From: Pseudomonadaceae bacterium
Lineage (GTDB): Bacteria > Pseudomonadota > Gammaproteobacteria > Pseudomonadales > Azotimanducaceae
Reading direction: 5' to 3'
Length of the DNA: 64,000 nucleotides
NCBI GenBank assembly: GCA_024743175.1
Contig: JANSXA010000002.1
Coordinates: 186,001-250,000, forward strand
The position numbers and the translations under genes are program-made. Shown in pieces: positions 1 through 11,662 of the stretch; position 1 is the stretch's first letter; each line of letters opens with the position of its first letter. Under the pieces are notes generated by a model. The model ran no database searches. It was not told the DNA's origin and worked only from the letters and a program-made list of their open reading frames with translations.

Positions 1-564
1 ACTGGCTGGTTGGATGAGGTCTGCGCTTTCGTTCCAGGTCATTCTTGCGATGACAGATCGCAGCGGCGCATCCAGAGAATAGTGCATATAGACGTAGCGA
101 TTCTGCTGAAAATCCGGATCAAACGCCAACCCCAGCAGCCCTGACTCACCGCCGGAAAGTACACGCCCGGATATATCCAACAGCGTTCGTGCACTGGTTA
201 CTGTTGGGGAATCCTCAAACGCCAGAATCCTGCCGTTCTGTTCCACCACCACCAGGCGGTTTTCGCCTGGCACCCCGGCAGCATACAGTGCTGTGTCAAA
301 TCGCAGGTTCGGGAACGCATTCACTAAATCGAATGAGGCGGCACCGCTGCCTTGTGTTGGCAGAGTGAAACTGGCCAGAGAGGGCCGCGCATTCAGTCCA
401 AAAGGGTCTGCGCCACCTCCAGGGGGAGGTGACGGCGGTGGTGCTGGTACTGGCGGCGGATTCGAACCGGCATTCCCACTGCCCCCGCTGCTGCCCCCTC
501 CCCCGCAGCCGGATAAGGCAAAAACGAGGCAAAAGACAGAGGTTGAGATAAAACTCGCACGCAT
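1..564 (-). CDS. PQQ-dependent sugar dehydrogenase-like lipoprotein (3' part outside window)
   Basis: An open frame starts at 564 on the minus strand and runs off the left edge without a stop (188 codons visible). The N-terminus is a lipoprotein signal with lipobox ALSGC, followed by a Gly/Ser/Pro-rich linker. The first globular part contains NRLVVVEQNGRI, LLDISGRVLSGGESGLLG and LAFDPDFQQNRYVYMHYS, typical of the glucose/sorbosone dehydrogenase beta-propeller family. These enzymes oxidise sugars in the periplasm using PQQ, but many homologues have no known substrate and the cofactor site is not visible here. The gene is divergent from the TonB receptor, with about 150 bp between the start codons. 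The family call is fairly safe; the activity is inferred. Confidence 0.8.
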   Translation of the reverse strand, partial: MRASFISTSVFCLVFALSGCGGGGSSGGSGNAGSNPPPVPAPPPSPPPGGGADPFGLNARPSLASFTLPTQGSGAASFDLVNAFPNLRFDTALYAAGVPGENRLVVVEQNGRILAFEDSPTVTSARTLLDISGRVLSGGESGLLGLAFDPDFQQNRYVYMHYSLDAPLRSVIARMTWNESADLIQPAS

Positions 565-716
565 GATGGACTACTCAAATGCAACAAACTACATACTCTC
601 AGATGTTCAAGCGCATTTTATTAACCGGCTGGCATAAGTGGACCGTTGGCTCATCAAGCTACATTCTTATTAAACACTGACTTATACTCGCGAATTGCCA
701 ATTCCCAGGTAGTCCA

Positions 717-2945
717 ATGATCGATAAATCGGCGTCCCTATTAATTGGCGTAATCTTTGTTGCTTTTCTTTTTCCATTGAACGTTCTGGCCCAATCCGAG
801 GAGCAAATCGTTGAAGAGATTGTGGTTGTCGGCGAGTTAATTGGCGAACTTGGATTATCCCAACCTTCCAGCGCAGGCAGTCGACTCGGCCTGACGCTGC
901 TGGAAACACCCGCGACAGTCGAGACGATCAGCAGTTCAATCATTCGCGCCCGCGGCTATCAGCAGATCTCGGACGCGGTGGCAAGTTTGCCGGGCGTCGT
1001 TTCCGGCGAATCGCCAGCGGCACCTTCGACCTTTTCGATGCGCGGTTTCACCCGTTCCCAAATTACGGTCTTGCGCGACGGTCTCTGGGTTGGACCCGCA
1101 AACATGGTGATGCGTCCGCAAAACACGTTCAATCTCGACCGTATTGAAGTATTGCGCGGCCCTTCTTCTGTTTTAAACGGTCAGGGTGCTGTGGCTGGAA
1201 CAATAAATGCGATCAGTCGAAGCGCGGAAGCCGAGCAGTCTCAATCTGTTGACGTGCTGGCCTCTTATGGCCGATATGACAGCTATCAACTGGGCGTCGG
1301 TGCGGGTGGTGCCCTGAGTGATTCCACCTGGTACCGAGTCGATGTTAGCCAGCGTGAATCCTCAGGGTACGTCGACCGCATGGACCCAGAGTCGTTTAAC
1401 GCAACCGCCAGCGTCCTGTTCCAACCCAGCGAACAGTTCTCCATCAAGCTGAGTGCTGACTACCTGGACGACGACCTGGCGGACTACTGGGGCACACCTT
1501 TAGTACCTACATCAGCTGCCCGCCGACCAATGAATGATGTAATTTCTACACGCACGGGCGAAACGATTGACGCACGATCTCGATTCAGGAACTACAACGT
1601 CGCTGATAGCCGTGCCGAATCGGATCAGTTGTTTCTTCGTGCCGATCTCACCTGGATGCCAAACGAAAGATTTACACTAAAAAACACAACCTACAAATTT
1701 GATGCCGACCGAGAATGGCTCAACGCAGAGGGATACGTTTATTGCAATGCCGTCGTCGACGTTTGTACGCAAACGGGTGTCATCCAGCGCTACTATGGCT
1801 ACTTTTTCGTCTTCCATGACCAGGACCTCATCGGCAACCGACTCACCGGACAGTACGATTTTGACGTCAGTGGTATGGACAACCGTCTACTGATCGGTAC
1901 AGAAATTACAGATCTGGATTTTGAGCGGGCGCGGGGATTCAGACGCAGCGCGCCCTTGGCACCGGGTGACGCGGTTGATCTCTTCAGCCCAGTTCCCGGG
2001 CGATACGGTCCCGAAGAACTCCGGGGAGTGAGTCCAACCGATATCCAGACTTTTGCGGTGTTTGCCGAAGACGCTCTACAGATCAATGATCGCCTGTCAG
2101 TGATTACGGCAGTTCGTTACGAAGAACTGGAATTGGACCGGAAAAACTTTGATGCTGCAGGTGTGCAGGAAGCCTCCGGATTTGAGCGTGACTTCAACTG
2201 GATAAGCTGGCGCCTGGGCTCAGTGTTTAAACTCACGGACAACGTCGTCCTATACGCGCAATACAGTGATGCTAAAGACCCGGTCAACGCCAACATCTTT
2301 CTCGTCAATGCAGGTGAGGACTTTGATCTAACCGATGCAGAGCAGTGGGAAATCGGGCTGAAAGCTGTTTTTTCTGAGGGTAAAGCTGAGGCAACCCTTG
2401 CCTACTACGATATCGAGCGCGATGACGTGCTCGAACGCATTGGATTGGATAGCGCGGGCAGTGTTGGTGGGCGAGAGTCTCGGGGCATCGAAATTTCGGC
2501 CACAATCGCAGCCAACGATTATTGGCGCATTGGCGCGAACGCCGCTTACACCGATGCTGAATTCAAGCGATCGGCTAACTTCGTGAACTTCGCCGGCAAC
2601 ACACCACCTAATGTTCCGGAACTTACAGGAAACTTATGGAGTAGTTTAAGGCTCACCGGGGTACCCATAGAACTCGGGGCTGCGTTGCGTTTTGTTGACG
2701 ATAGATATGGTGACAGCGCGAACAATATAACGCTCAAATCATATCTGTTGCTGGACGCTTACGCCTCCTGGACGCACAAAAACCTGCGCGTGAGTGCCCG
2801 CATCAGCAATGTCACGGACGAAGACTATGCATCATGGGCTGATGTCTTCTACCTGCAGCAGAACGATCCAGGTTTTCTCTACGCCAACCAGCTTTTACTG
2901 GGTTCTCCACGCACGTACGAGTTAAGCTTCGAAGCGTCTTTTTAG
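717..2945 (+). CDS. TonB-dependent siderophore-type receptor
   Basis: A 742-residue outer-membrane receptor. Residues 1-25 form a signal peptide ending LNVLAQ; a TonB-box-like EEIVVVG follows near residue 35. The plug domain shows PATVETISSSIIRARG, a DAVASLPGV segment, SMRGF and DRIEVLRGPSSVLNGQGAVAGTIN, the standard plug consensus. The C-terminal barrel ends in an aromatic residue (EASF), as outer-membrane barrels do. Length and plug motifs fit the FhuE/FpvA siderophore group, which imports ferric chelates using TonB energy. The PepSY membrane protein starts directly at the next base, so the two are surely co-transcribed; receptor plus PepSY pairs are typical of iron uptake. No Fur box was identified with confidence. 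The ligand cannot be told from sequence. Confidence 0.93.
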   Translation: MIDKSASLLIGVIFVAFLFPLNVLAQSEEQIVEEIVVVGELIGELGLSQPSSAGSRLGLTLLETPATVETISSSIIRARGYQQISDAVASLPGVVSGESPAAPSTFSMRGFTRSQITVLRDGLWVGPANMVMRPQNTFNLDRIEVLRGPSSVLNGQGAVAGTINAISRSAEAEQSQSVDVLASYGRYDSYQLGVGAGGALSDSTWYRVDVSQRESSGYVDRMDPESFNATASVLFQPSEQFSIKLSADYLDDDLADYWGTPLVPTSAARRPMNDVISTRTGETIDARSRFRNYNVADSRAESDQLFLRADLTWMPNERFTLKNTTYKFDADREWLNAEGYVYCNAVVDVCTQTGVIQRYYGYFFVFHDQDLIGNRLTGQYDFDVSGMDNRLLIGTEITDLDFERARGFRRSAPLAPGDAVDLFSPVPGRYGPEELRGVSPTDIQTFAVFAEDALQINDRLSVITAVRYEELELDRKNFDAAGVQEASGFERDFNWISWRLGSVFKLTDNVVLYAQYSDAKDPVNANIFLVNAGEDFDLTDAEQWEIGLKAVFSEGKAEATLAYYDIERDDVLERIGLDSAGSVGGRESRGIEISATIAANDYWRIGANAAYTDAEFKRSANFVNFAGNTPPNVPELTGNLWSSLRLTGVPIELGAALRFVDDRYGDSANNITLKSYLLLDAYASWTHKNLRVSARISNVTDEDYASWADVFYLQQNDPGFLYANQLLLGSPRTYELSFEASF

Positions 2946-4370
2946 GTGGGCGCCAGGGTAACAAGACTACTCGTATTCGTTCATCGCTGGATCGGTATCT
3001 GCCTGGGCCTGCTGTTCGCGATGTGGTTTGCGACGGGCATGGTCATGATGTATGTACCCTATCCGTCACTACCTGATAGTGACCGCCTGGCGATGATGGA
3101 AACCATCGACTACACAAAACTAAACGTTGCACCCGCTGCAGCACTATCCAAGTGCCCTCCCATGCTGACGGGGTTTCGCGCGATTACGCTCACAAACCGC
3201 CCGGCGTATGTATGCCATACCTCCGACAACGCAACACACGTCGTTTATGGCGACAATGGACAACTCGCCCCTCACTTAACAGCTTCGGTTGTAGAGCGCA
3301 GGGTGCATGAGGTGTTCAGCAAACCACTGAAGTCCATAGAAGGACCCATGGACTATGATCAATGGATCGTGGCAAATAAATTTGATCCGTATCGCCCTTT
3401 TCTTCAGGTGGCGATGGCTGATGATGCAGGTACGCATTACTACGTCTCAACGATAACCGGAGAATTTCTGCAGCGAACGACACGACACGAGAGAGTGTGG
3501 AACTATCTTGGCGCTGTCCTGCATTGGATCTATCCTACTGTTTTGCGCAAAGATCATGCGTTGTGGGACAAAACAGTCTGGTGGTTATCTCTTGTTGCTT
3601 TAGTCGGGACCGCATCAGGCGTTTATCTGGGTCTTTACCGAACCCTGAAAGTTCGCGCATCCGGGCGGCGGACGCTGAGTTCGTTCAAAGAGAACTGGAT
3701 GCGCTGGCACCACATTCTTGGACTTTTCACGGGAATTCTGGTGTTGAGCTGGATCTTCAGCGGTTGGTTATCAATGGATCATGGCAGACTGTTTTCCACA
3801 CCTTCCGCTACCCTCACTCAACAGAACCTATTGCGCGGTAGTAGCCTCAGTGAAATCGTATCCCGGGTTGATCTGGGCTCCTTGACCAGTCTTCACCCCG
3901 CGTCGGAAGTGACGATTCATGCTTTAGACGGCGAATATGTGATCCTTGCTCAAGACCATAACGGCCTGATTAACCCGGAAACGCTTGGGTTTGCTCAGAT
4001 TCGTCGTGCGATCATCGCGGCCTGGCCGGAACAAAAGGTGGTTAGCCTCAAAGTGGTACCTGACGATGATGCGTATACAAATCTGCGAGAAGGTCAGCTG
4101 CCCGCGGGCACAATCCGAGCGGTATTAGACGACAGCAATTCAACATGGATTCATCTGGATGCATTCAGTGGAGAAGTCTTATCAGTTATGGATCGCGGTA
4201 GACGGGTCTACAGATGGCTTTTTAACGGACTTCACAGTCTGGACTTTCCCTGGCTGGCGAAGCATAGACCGGTGTGGGATATCGTGATGTTCATAGGCCT
4301 TTTCGCTGGCTTTTCTGTAAGCGTAACCGGCACAGTCATCGGATTGCGGCGCCTGTTGCGCTCCGGATAG
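2946..4370 (+). CDS. PepSY-associated TM (iron-regulated-type) membrane protein
   Basis: A 474-residue inner-membrane protein with a GTG start abutting the stop codon of the receptor gene. It opens with HRWIGICLGLLFAMWFATGMVMMY, a first membrane helix carrying the HRW motif of PepSY_TM proteins. A periplasmic PepSY-like region follows, then helices near residues 210-230 (WWLSLVALVGTASGVYLGLYR) and 255-275 (WHHILGLFTGILVLSWIFSGW). A final helix near 440-465 is preceded by the LFNGLHSLDFPWL segment seen in this family. Members are thought to reduce or handle ferric siderophores in the periplasm or to assist TonB receptors. The operon position supports iron acquisition; the biochemical role is not established. 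Confidence 0.85.
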   Translation: MGARVTRLLVFVHRWIGICLGLLFAMWFATGMVMMYVPYPSLPDSDRLAMMETIDYTKLNVAPAAALSKCPPMLTGFRAITLTNRPAYVCHTSDNATHVVYGDNGQLAPHLTASVVERRVHEVFSKPLKSIEGPMDYDQWIVANKFDPYRPFLQVAMADDAGTHYYVSTITGEFLQRTTRHERVWNYLGAVLHWIYPTVLRKDHALWDKTVWWLSLVALVGTASGVYLGLYRTLKVRASGRRTLSSFKENWMRWHHILGLFTGILVLSWIFSGWLSMDHGRLFSTPSATLTQQNLLRGSSLSEIVSRVDLGSLTSLHPASEVTIHALDGEYVILAQDHNGLINPETLGFAQIRRAIIAAWPEQKVVSLKVVPDDDAYTNLREGQLPAGTIRAVLDDSNSTWIHLDAFSGEVLSVMDRGRRVYRWLFNGLHSLDFPWLAKHRPVWDIVMFIGLFAGFSVSVTGTVIGLRRLLRSG

Positions 4371-4373
4371 TTC

Positions 4374-4955
4374 ATGATTCCATCAGATGCCATCTCGACT
4401 TTTCTGGCCTCTTTCACCCTTATCGGTCTGGCGGAAGTCGGCGACAAAAGCCAAATCGTCTGCATGGCTTTAGCATCCCGTCACCGTCATGGACCGGTGT
4501 TATTGGGCGCTGCAACGGCCTTTCTCCTGCTGAACACCCTTGCAGTAATCTTTGGCGCAGGAATTGCGGCATGGTTGCCAGAGCAGGCAACTGCGACGAT
4601 TGTGGCGTTGCTTTTTGCTGCATTCGGTCTACATGCGTTGTTTACACAACGTGATGATGAATCTGAAGAAATTTCCGAACTAGCCGGATACAGCGTCTTC
4701 CTCACTACACTATCATTAATTTTCCTGGCCGAGTTTGGCGATAAGACACAGATCGCGGTCGCAGGTCTGGCAAGCAATATGGCCCTGCTACCGGTATGGG
4801 TTGGTGCAACTACAGCGCTTATCTTGGTTTCCGCACTCGGAGTTTGGGTCGGACGAGCGCTATTGCAAAATCTACAAACCATTTGGCTGCATCGGGTGGG
4901 CGGGGCAATCTTTCTGGTGTTTGCGGCTATCGCCGGATGGCGAGCATTGAGTTGA
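4374..4955 (+). CDS. TMEM165/GDT1 (UPF0016) family cation transporter
   Basis: A 193-residue membrane protein made of two homologous halves of three helices each. Each half carries the family signature E-x-G-D-K-[ST]-Q: EVGDKSQ near residue 22 and EFGDKTQ near residue 122. These acidic motifs form the cation path. Bacterial members (MneA/MntX-type) export Mn2+; eukaryotic ones move Mn2+/Ca2+ against H+. The gene starts 3 bp after the PepSY gene and so appears to be the third gene of the receptor operon. That suggests coordinated iron uptake and manganese export, but substrate is inferred from family only. Confidence 0.9.
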   Translation: MIPSDAISTFLASFTLIGLAEVGDKSQIVCMALASRHRHGPVLLGAATAFLLLNTLAVIFGAGIAAWLPEQATATIVALLFAAFGLHALFTQRDDESEEISELAGYSVFLTTLSLIFLAEFGDKTQIAVAGLASNMALLPVWVGATTALILVSALGVWVGRALLQNLQTIWLHRVGGAIFLVFAAIAGWRALS

Positions 4956-5009
4956 GCGGAAGGCCTGCAATGTGTGCATTGGGACGTTCTTTCCATCTAT
5001 AATTGGAAG

Positions 5010-5441
5010 ATGAAGCACCAGTCCATGTCACTCGGCATCATATCACTTATCTGTCTGCTGGCCGTTCAAACCAGCGGGCTGCACCTGCACGTTGATGAGG
5101 CGGGTAACCACGCAGGGTTACATTCTGCGCATACGCATAAGGCGCATCATGCTGATCATCACAATCACGACAACCATGAACCTGAGTCGCATCGCGGTGA
5201 CCTTCATCGACATTCATCAAGCAGTCACGACCACTCGCAGGAATCGGACGTTTCACTGTTTGAACAGGTCACCTCAAGCCCACAGTCAGATCAGGTCTCT
5301 GCGGCAATAGAAGAGGCCCTTCCTGCACCTGTGCCTGCCTGGGTACAGATTCACACGCCTGCGCCTGCAGGTGTCTTTCAAGACAACAAATCCTGCATAC
5401 ACTGGCGTCCGCCACTGCGCGCGCCTCCGCATATCTCTTAA
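5010..5441 (+). CDS. Histidine-rich exported protein upstream of czcCBA
   Basis: A small protein of about 143 residues. Residues 1-25 are a signal peptide or membrane helix (SLGIISLICLLAVQTSG). The next ~60 residues are packed with His, Asp and Glu, for example HTHKAHHADHHNHDNHE and SHRGDLHRHSSSSHDHS, a typical periplasmic metal-binding segment. The C-terminal third is Pro/Ala-rich without a recognised fold. An in-frame upstream start at 4974 exists, but the ATG at 5010 gives a proper signal peptide; an ATG at 5025 is also possible. It precedes czcC by about 90 bp and probably buffers or delivers Zn, Co, Cd, Ni or Cu to the efflux pump. I do not recognise a named family. Confidence 0.65.
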   Translation: MKHQSMSLGIISLICLLAVQTSGLHLHVDEAGNHAGLHSAHTHKAHHADHHNHDNHEPESHRGDLHRHSSSSHDHSQESDVSLFEQVTSSPQSDQVSAAIEEALPAPVPAWVQIHTPAPAGVFQDNKSCIHWRPPLRAPPHIS

Positions 5442-5533
5442 CAAGCTTTCGAACGCAGTTTTGAGCTGACCTTCAGTCTCGAGTCTGTATGTTGTTACGC
5501 GCCGTCACCGGTGGCGAATCGGAGAATTATGTT

Positions 5534-6805
5534 ATGTGGAGACCTGCATCAAGTCCTCATCTGAGGCTGTATTTATTGCTCTTTGCAATACTCTTATCAA
5601 GTCAGAGAGCTACAGCAAACGAACCCCTGCAGATTAACCTGGCTGAAGCGGTACAACGCACGCTGGCAACAAACCCGGCGCTGAACGTGCTGGGTTATAA
5701 CATTCGTGCTCAGGAGGGGGCGCGCGTTCAGGCCGGACTAAAACCTAACCCGGAGCTGGGTCTGGTTGTAGAAAATGCCCTGGGGAGCGGCGACCTCAAT
5801 GGATTTGATGGAGCAGAGACCACCCTCAGCCTCGGCTGGGTGCTGGAACGAGGCAAGCGCGAGGCGCGCATTGCAAAAGCCGACGCCAGCGTCTCCCTGC
5901 TTGAAACGCAAAGACACGTGCTTAGACGGGATATGGCGGCCGAGACGGCGCGACGCTACCTGGACAGCCTGGCAATACAGGCACAAAAAGCCCAAGCCCT
6001 GGATTCAGTTTCAGTTGCAGCCGATACCGTCGCGCAGATTGCCGAACGCGTTAAAGCCGGACAGGCGCCGGATGCTGACCTGGCACGAGCCCGAGCAGAA
6101 CTCGCTCGCACCCAGCTGAGGCTCGAGGACTTCGAGCACGAACAGGAGGTTGCAAACCACCGTTTGGCGGCTCAGTGGGGGGAACGTAAACCGGATTTCA
6201 CGAGCGTGGCAGGAGATGTTTTACAACTGCCAAGGTCAGCCGCTTACGCCGAACTGGTGGACAGTATTCGGGATAATCCGGACATTAAACAGTATGCCAC
6301 GGTCGCGCGCCTGCGCGACGCTGAGCTCAGCCAGGCGCAAGCTCAAGCCAGACCCGACTGGCAGATAAACCTCGGCGTTAGACATCTTGAGCTGGTTGGC
6401 GAGCAGGCGCTTGTAGCCGGCATCACCATGCCGTTACCGCTACGCAATCAGAATCAGGGGCAGATTGCTGCGGCCCGTGCCAATCGTCAGCGCGTGGAAG
6501 CTGATCGGACTCAAGTCGAACTTGGGATCGAAACACAACTCTTTGCAACTCACCAGGCGCTGCAACATGCACTGCATGTTACGCGCACGCTTTCGACAGA
6601 GGTACTGCCCCTGACAGAGTCAGCGCTGCGCGACACTCAACGAGCGTACCGTGCCGGCCGTTACACCTATTTTCAGCTGCAGCAGGTGCAGCAGGAAGTT
6701 CTGGACGCCCGTCTTGCCCAGGTTGAAGCGGCCATCAGCGCGCATCGGCACGCCATCGAGATAGAAAGATTGACAGGCACTGTCCTCACTCAAGGAGCCC
6801 TCTGA
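5534..6805 (+). CDS. czcC: CzcC-like outer-membrane factor (TolC family)
   Basis: A 423-residue outer-membrane channel subunit. The ATG at 5534 is chosen because GGAG lies 9 bases upstream and because it begins a clean signal peptide ending QRATA; an in-frame extension to 5489 lacks such a site. The mature part has two OEP repeats: INLAEAVQRTLATNPAL and NPELGLVVENALGSGDLNGF, the CzcC-type first half, then PLPLRNQNQGQIAAARANRQR in the second half, both rich in coiled coil. It forms the outer-membrane exit duct for the CzcA/CzcB pump. Its stop overlaps the start of czcB (TGATG). Confidence 0.92.
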   Translation: MWRPASSPHLRLYLLLFAILLSSQRATANEPLQINLAEAVQRTLATNPALNVLGYNIRAQEGARVQAGLKPNPELGLVVENALGSGDLNGFDGAETTLSLGWVLERGKREARIAKADASVSLLETQRHVLRRDMAAETARRYLDSLAIQAQKAQALDSVSVAADTVAQIAERVKAGQAPDADLARARAELARTQLRLEDFEHEQEVANHRLAAQWGERKPDFTSVAGDVLQLPRSAAYAELVDSIRDNPDIKQYATVARLRDAELSQAQAQARPDWQINLGVRHLELVGEQALVAGITMPLPLRNQNQGQIAAARANRQRVEADRTQVELGIETQLFATHQALQHALHVTRTLSTEVLPLTESALRDTQRAYRAGRYTYFQLQQVQQEVLDARLAQVEAAISAHRHAIEIERLTGTVLTQGAL

Positions 6806-8055
6806 TGATCAGAACCTTCAAACCTGTTTTCTACGCTTTATTAATCTTGTCCTTCTCTCAGGGATGTACCGACGCCTCCCATCACAGCGAACATGTCGAC
6901 GCCCACGGGCACGAGCACGAGCAGGAAGAGATGCCCCGCGGCCCTCACGGCGGGCGCTATCTGACAAACAACAACTTCGCCATGGAGCTTTCCATCTATG
7001 AAACCGGCGTGCCCCCTGAATTCAGAGTCTGGGCATACCACAACAACCAGCCGGTAGCGCCACGGGAGGTCGACCTGAAAATCACCCTGACGCGGCTGGG
7101 CGGAATACAGGACCATATCTCTTTCGCGCCACAGGAAGACTATCTGCGCGGGGACACTACAGTCTACGAACCACATTCGTTTGTTGTAACGATCGAGGCT
7201 CGGCACGCTGGCGAGACCCATCGCTGGACCTATGACAACTTCGAGGGACGCACCCGCATCAGCCCGGAGATGGCGCAGAAATTCGGTCTCGAAACAGAAC
7301 TCGCCGGCGCCGCCACGATAACCGAAACAACAACGGTCTATGGCCGGGTCCTGGCGAATCAGGAACTTGTCCGGGTGGTCAGTGCCCGGTTCGAAGGGGC
7401 TGTGCAATCCGTCGAAGTTGCCGTGGGTGACCAGGTTCAAAAAGGACAATCGCTGGCTCGCGTCGAAAGCAATCAGAGCCTGCAGTCCTACACCATTAAC
7501 GCGCCGATCAGCGGCGTGGTGAGCCAGCGCAACGTTAATCCCGGAGAACAGACCGCTGGCAGAACGCTGTTCACAATCATGGACAGCTCATCGGTCTGGG
7601 TGGACCTGGCCGTGTTTCCCGCCGACCGCGCCCGCGTCCATGCAGGCACCGCTGCGCGCGTCACCGATGTTAAGGGCAACGTCAGCAGAAAAGGCGAGAT
7701 CACTCTACTATCAACCGTTGCTGAACCCAACCAGTCGGTTACGGCGCGCCTGGTACTTGATAACCAAGATGGCGCGTTTGTACCGGGTGTCTTCGTCAAA
7801 GGTGAACTGGAAGTTGCAGAGCATGTGGTGCCTCTCGCCGTGAAACGCTCTGCCCTACAGAGTTTTCGCGATTTCACCGTCGTCTTCGCGCAGATCGAAG
7901 ATGAGTACGAAGTGCGTATGCTGGAGCTCGGCCGCCAGGATGACACGTGGATAGAGGTACTCGGGGGAATTGAACCCGGCACGCGTTACGTCACCACCAA
8001 CAGCTACCTGATCAAAGCGGACATCGAGAAAGCCGGTGCCGTCCATGACCACTGA
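6805..8055 (+). CDS. czcB: CzcB-like periplasmic adaptor lipoprotein
   Basis: A 416-residue membrane-fusion protein. It begins with a lipoprotein signal, lipobox SQGC at residue 21, then a His-rich stretch (HHSEHVDAHGHEHEQEE) and the motif GPHGGRYL. An N-terminal ~130-residue domain is followed by the hairpin/lipoyl/beta-barrel core: VSARFEGAVQSVEVAVGDQV, then YTINAPISGVVSQRNVNPGE and VPLAVKRSALQ near the end. Adaptors of this group bridge CzcA and CzcC and can bind the substrate metal. The long His-rich N-terminus agrees with Zn/Co/Cd-type (HME) pumps. Start and stop overlap or abut neighbours, so it is translated with czcC and czcA. Confidence 0.92.
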   Translation: MIRTFKPVFYALLILSFSQGCTDASHHSEHVDAHGHEHEQEEMPRGPHGGRYLTNNNFAMELSIYETGVPPEFRVWAYHNNQPVAPREVDLKITLTRLGGIQDHISFAPQEDYLRGDTTVYEPHSFVVTIEARHAGETHRWTYDNFEGRTRISPEMAQKFGLETELAGAATITETTTVYGRVLANQELVRVVSARFEGAVQSVEVAVGDQVQKGQSLARVESNQSLQSYTINAPISGVVSQRNVNPGEQTAGRTLFTIMDSSSVWVDLAVFPADRARVHAGTAARVTDVKGNVSRKGEITLLSTVAEPNQSVTARLVLDNQDGAFVPGVFVKGELEVAEHVVPLAVKRSALQSFRDFTVVFAQIEDEYEVRMLELGRQDDTWIEVLGGIEPGTRYVTTNSYLIKADIEKAGAVHDH

Positions 8056-11211
<3,156 letters not shown>

Positions 11212-11242
11212 TAACCCGTTAAACTTACACAAGGAGACACCA

Positions 11243-11497
11243 ATGGCGTTCCTGCTCACAAAATATCTGGTGCTCATCTGGCTTTACATTGAAAACCAGT
11301 CGGCGGAAAAGATCTCCAACCATGCCTGGTACACGTTCTGGTATGTGATACCCACACTACCAATGTTTCTGGTCTTTCCTTATCTGATACCACGGATCGG
11401 CTTCTGGCCCTCGCTGGCAGCGAGTATCCTGCTGACAACAACCCTGTTTGCGGTGATCGCAGTACTGCTGCGTCGTTTCGGGGTCGAATTGTTTTGA
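11243..11497 (+). CDS. Short DUF3147-like membrane protein
   Basis: An 84-residue protein with an AAGGAG ribosome site 7 bases before the ATG at 11243, which decides against the longer frame from 11168 inside czcA. It contains LVLIWLYIENQSAEKISNHA, then TFWYVIPTLPMFLVFPYLIP and a final helix ending LLRRFGVELF. This resembles the DUF3147 family, but members I know of carry an additional N-terminal helix, so this copy looks shortened. It is the last gene of the metal efflux operon and may be an accessory membrane subunit. Function unknown. Confidence 0.6.
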   Translation: MAFLLTKYLVLIWLYIENQSAEKISNHAWYTFWYVIPTLPMFLVFPYLIPRIGFWPSLAASILLTTTLFAVIAVLLRRFGVELF

Positions 11498-11662
11498 GCA
11501 GATCCCGGGTATCAGACTAAAAAGGCAGCCGCGCCCTGTCATCTGCAGGTCACAATTCTGAAACTTTTCTGCAATCTCTCCTGACGATACTTTTTCTGCC
11601 GCGCCACAGCGAATCAGCGCTGCGCGCTCTATAAATTGTTTAGTATCACCGGGGAAAACCAG

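Noticed and set aside
4487-4996. Antisense ORF opposite the GDT1 gene
   Set aside because: Ser/Ala/Arg-rich composition typical of the reverse strand of a membrane protein gene.
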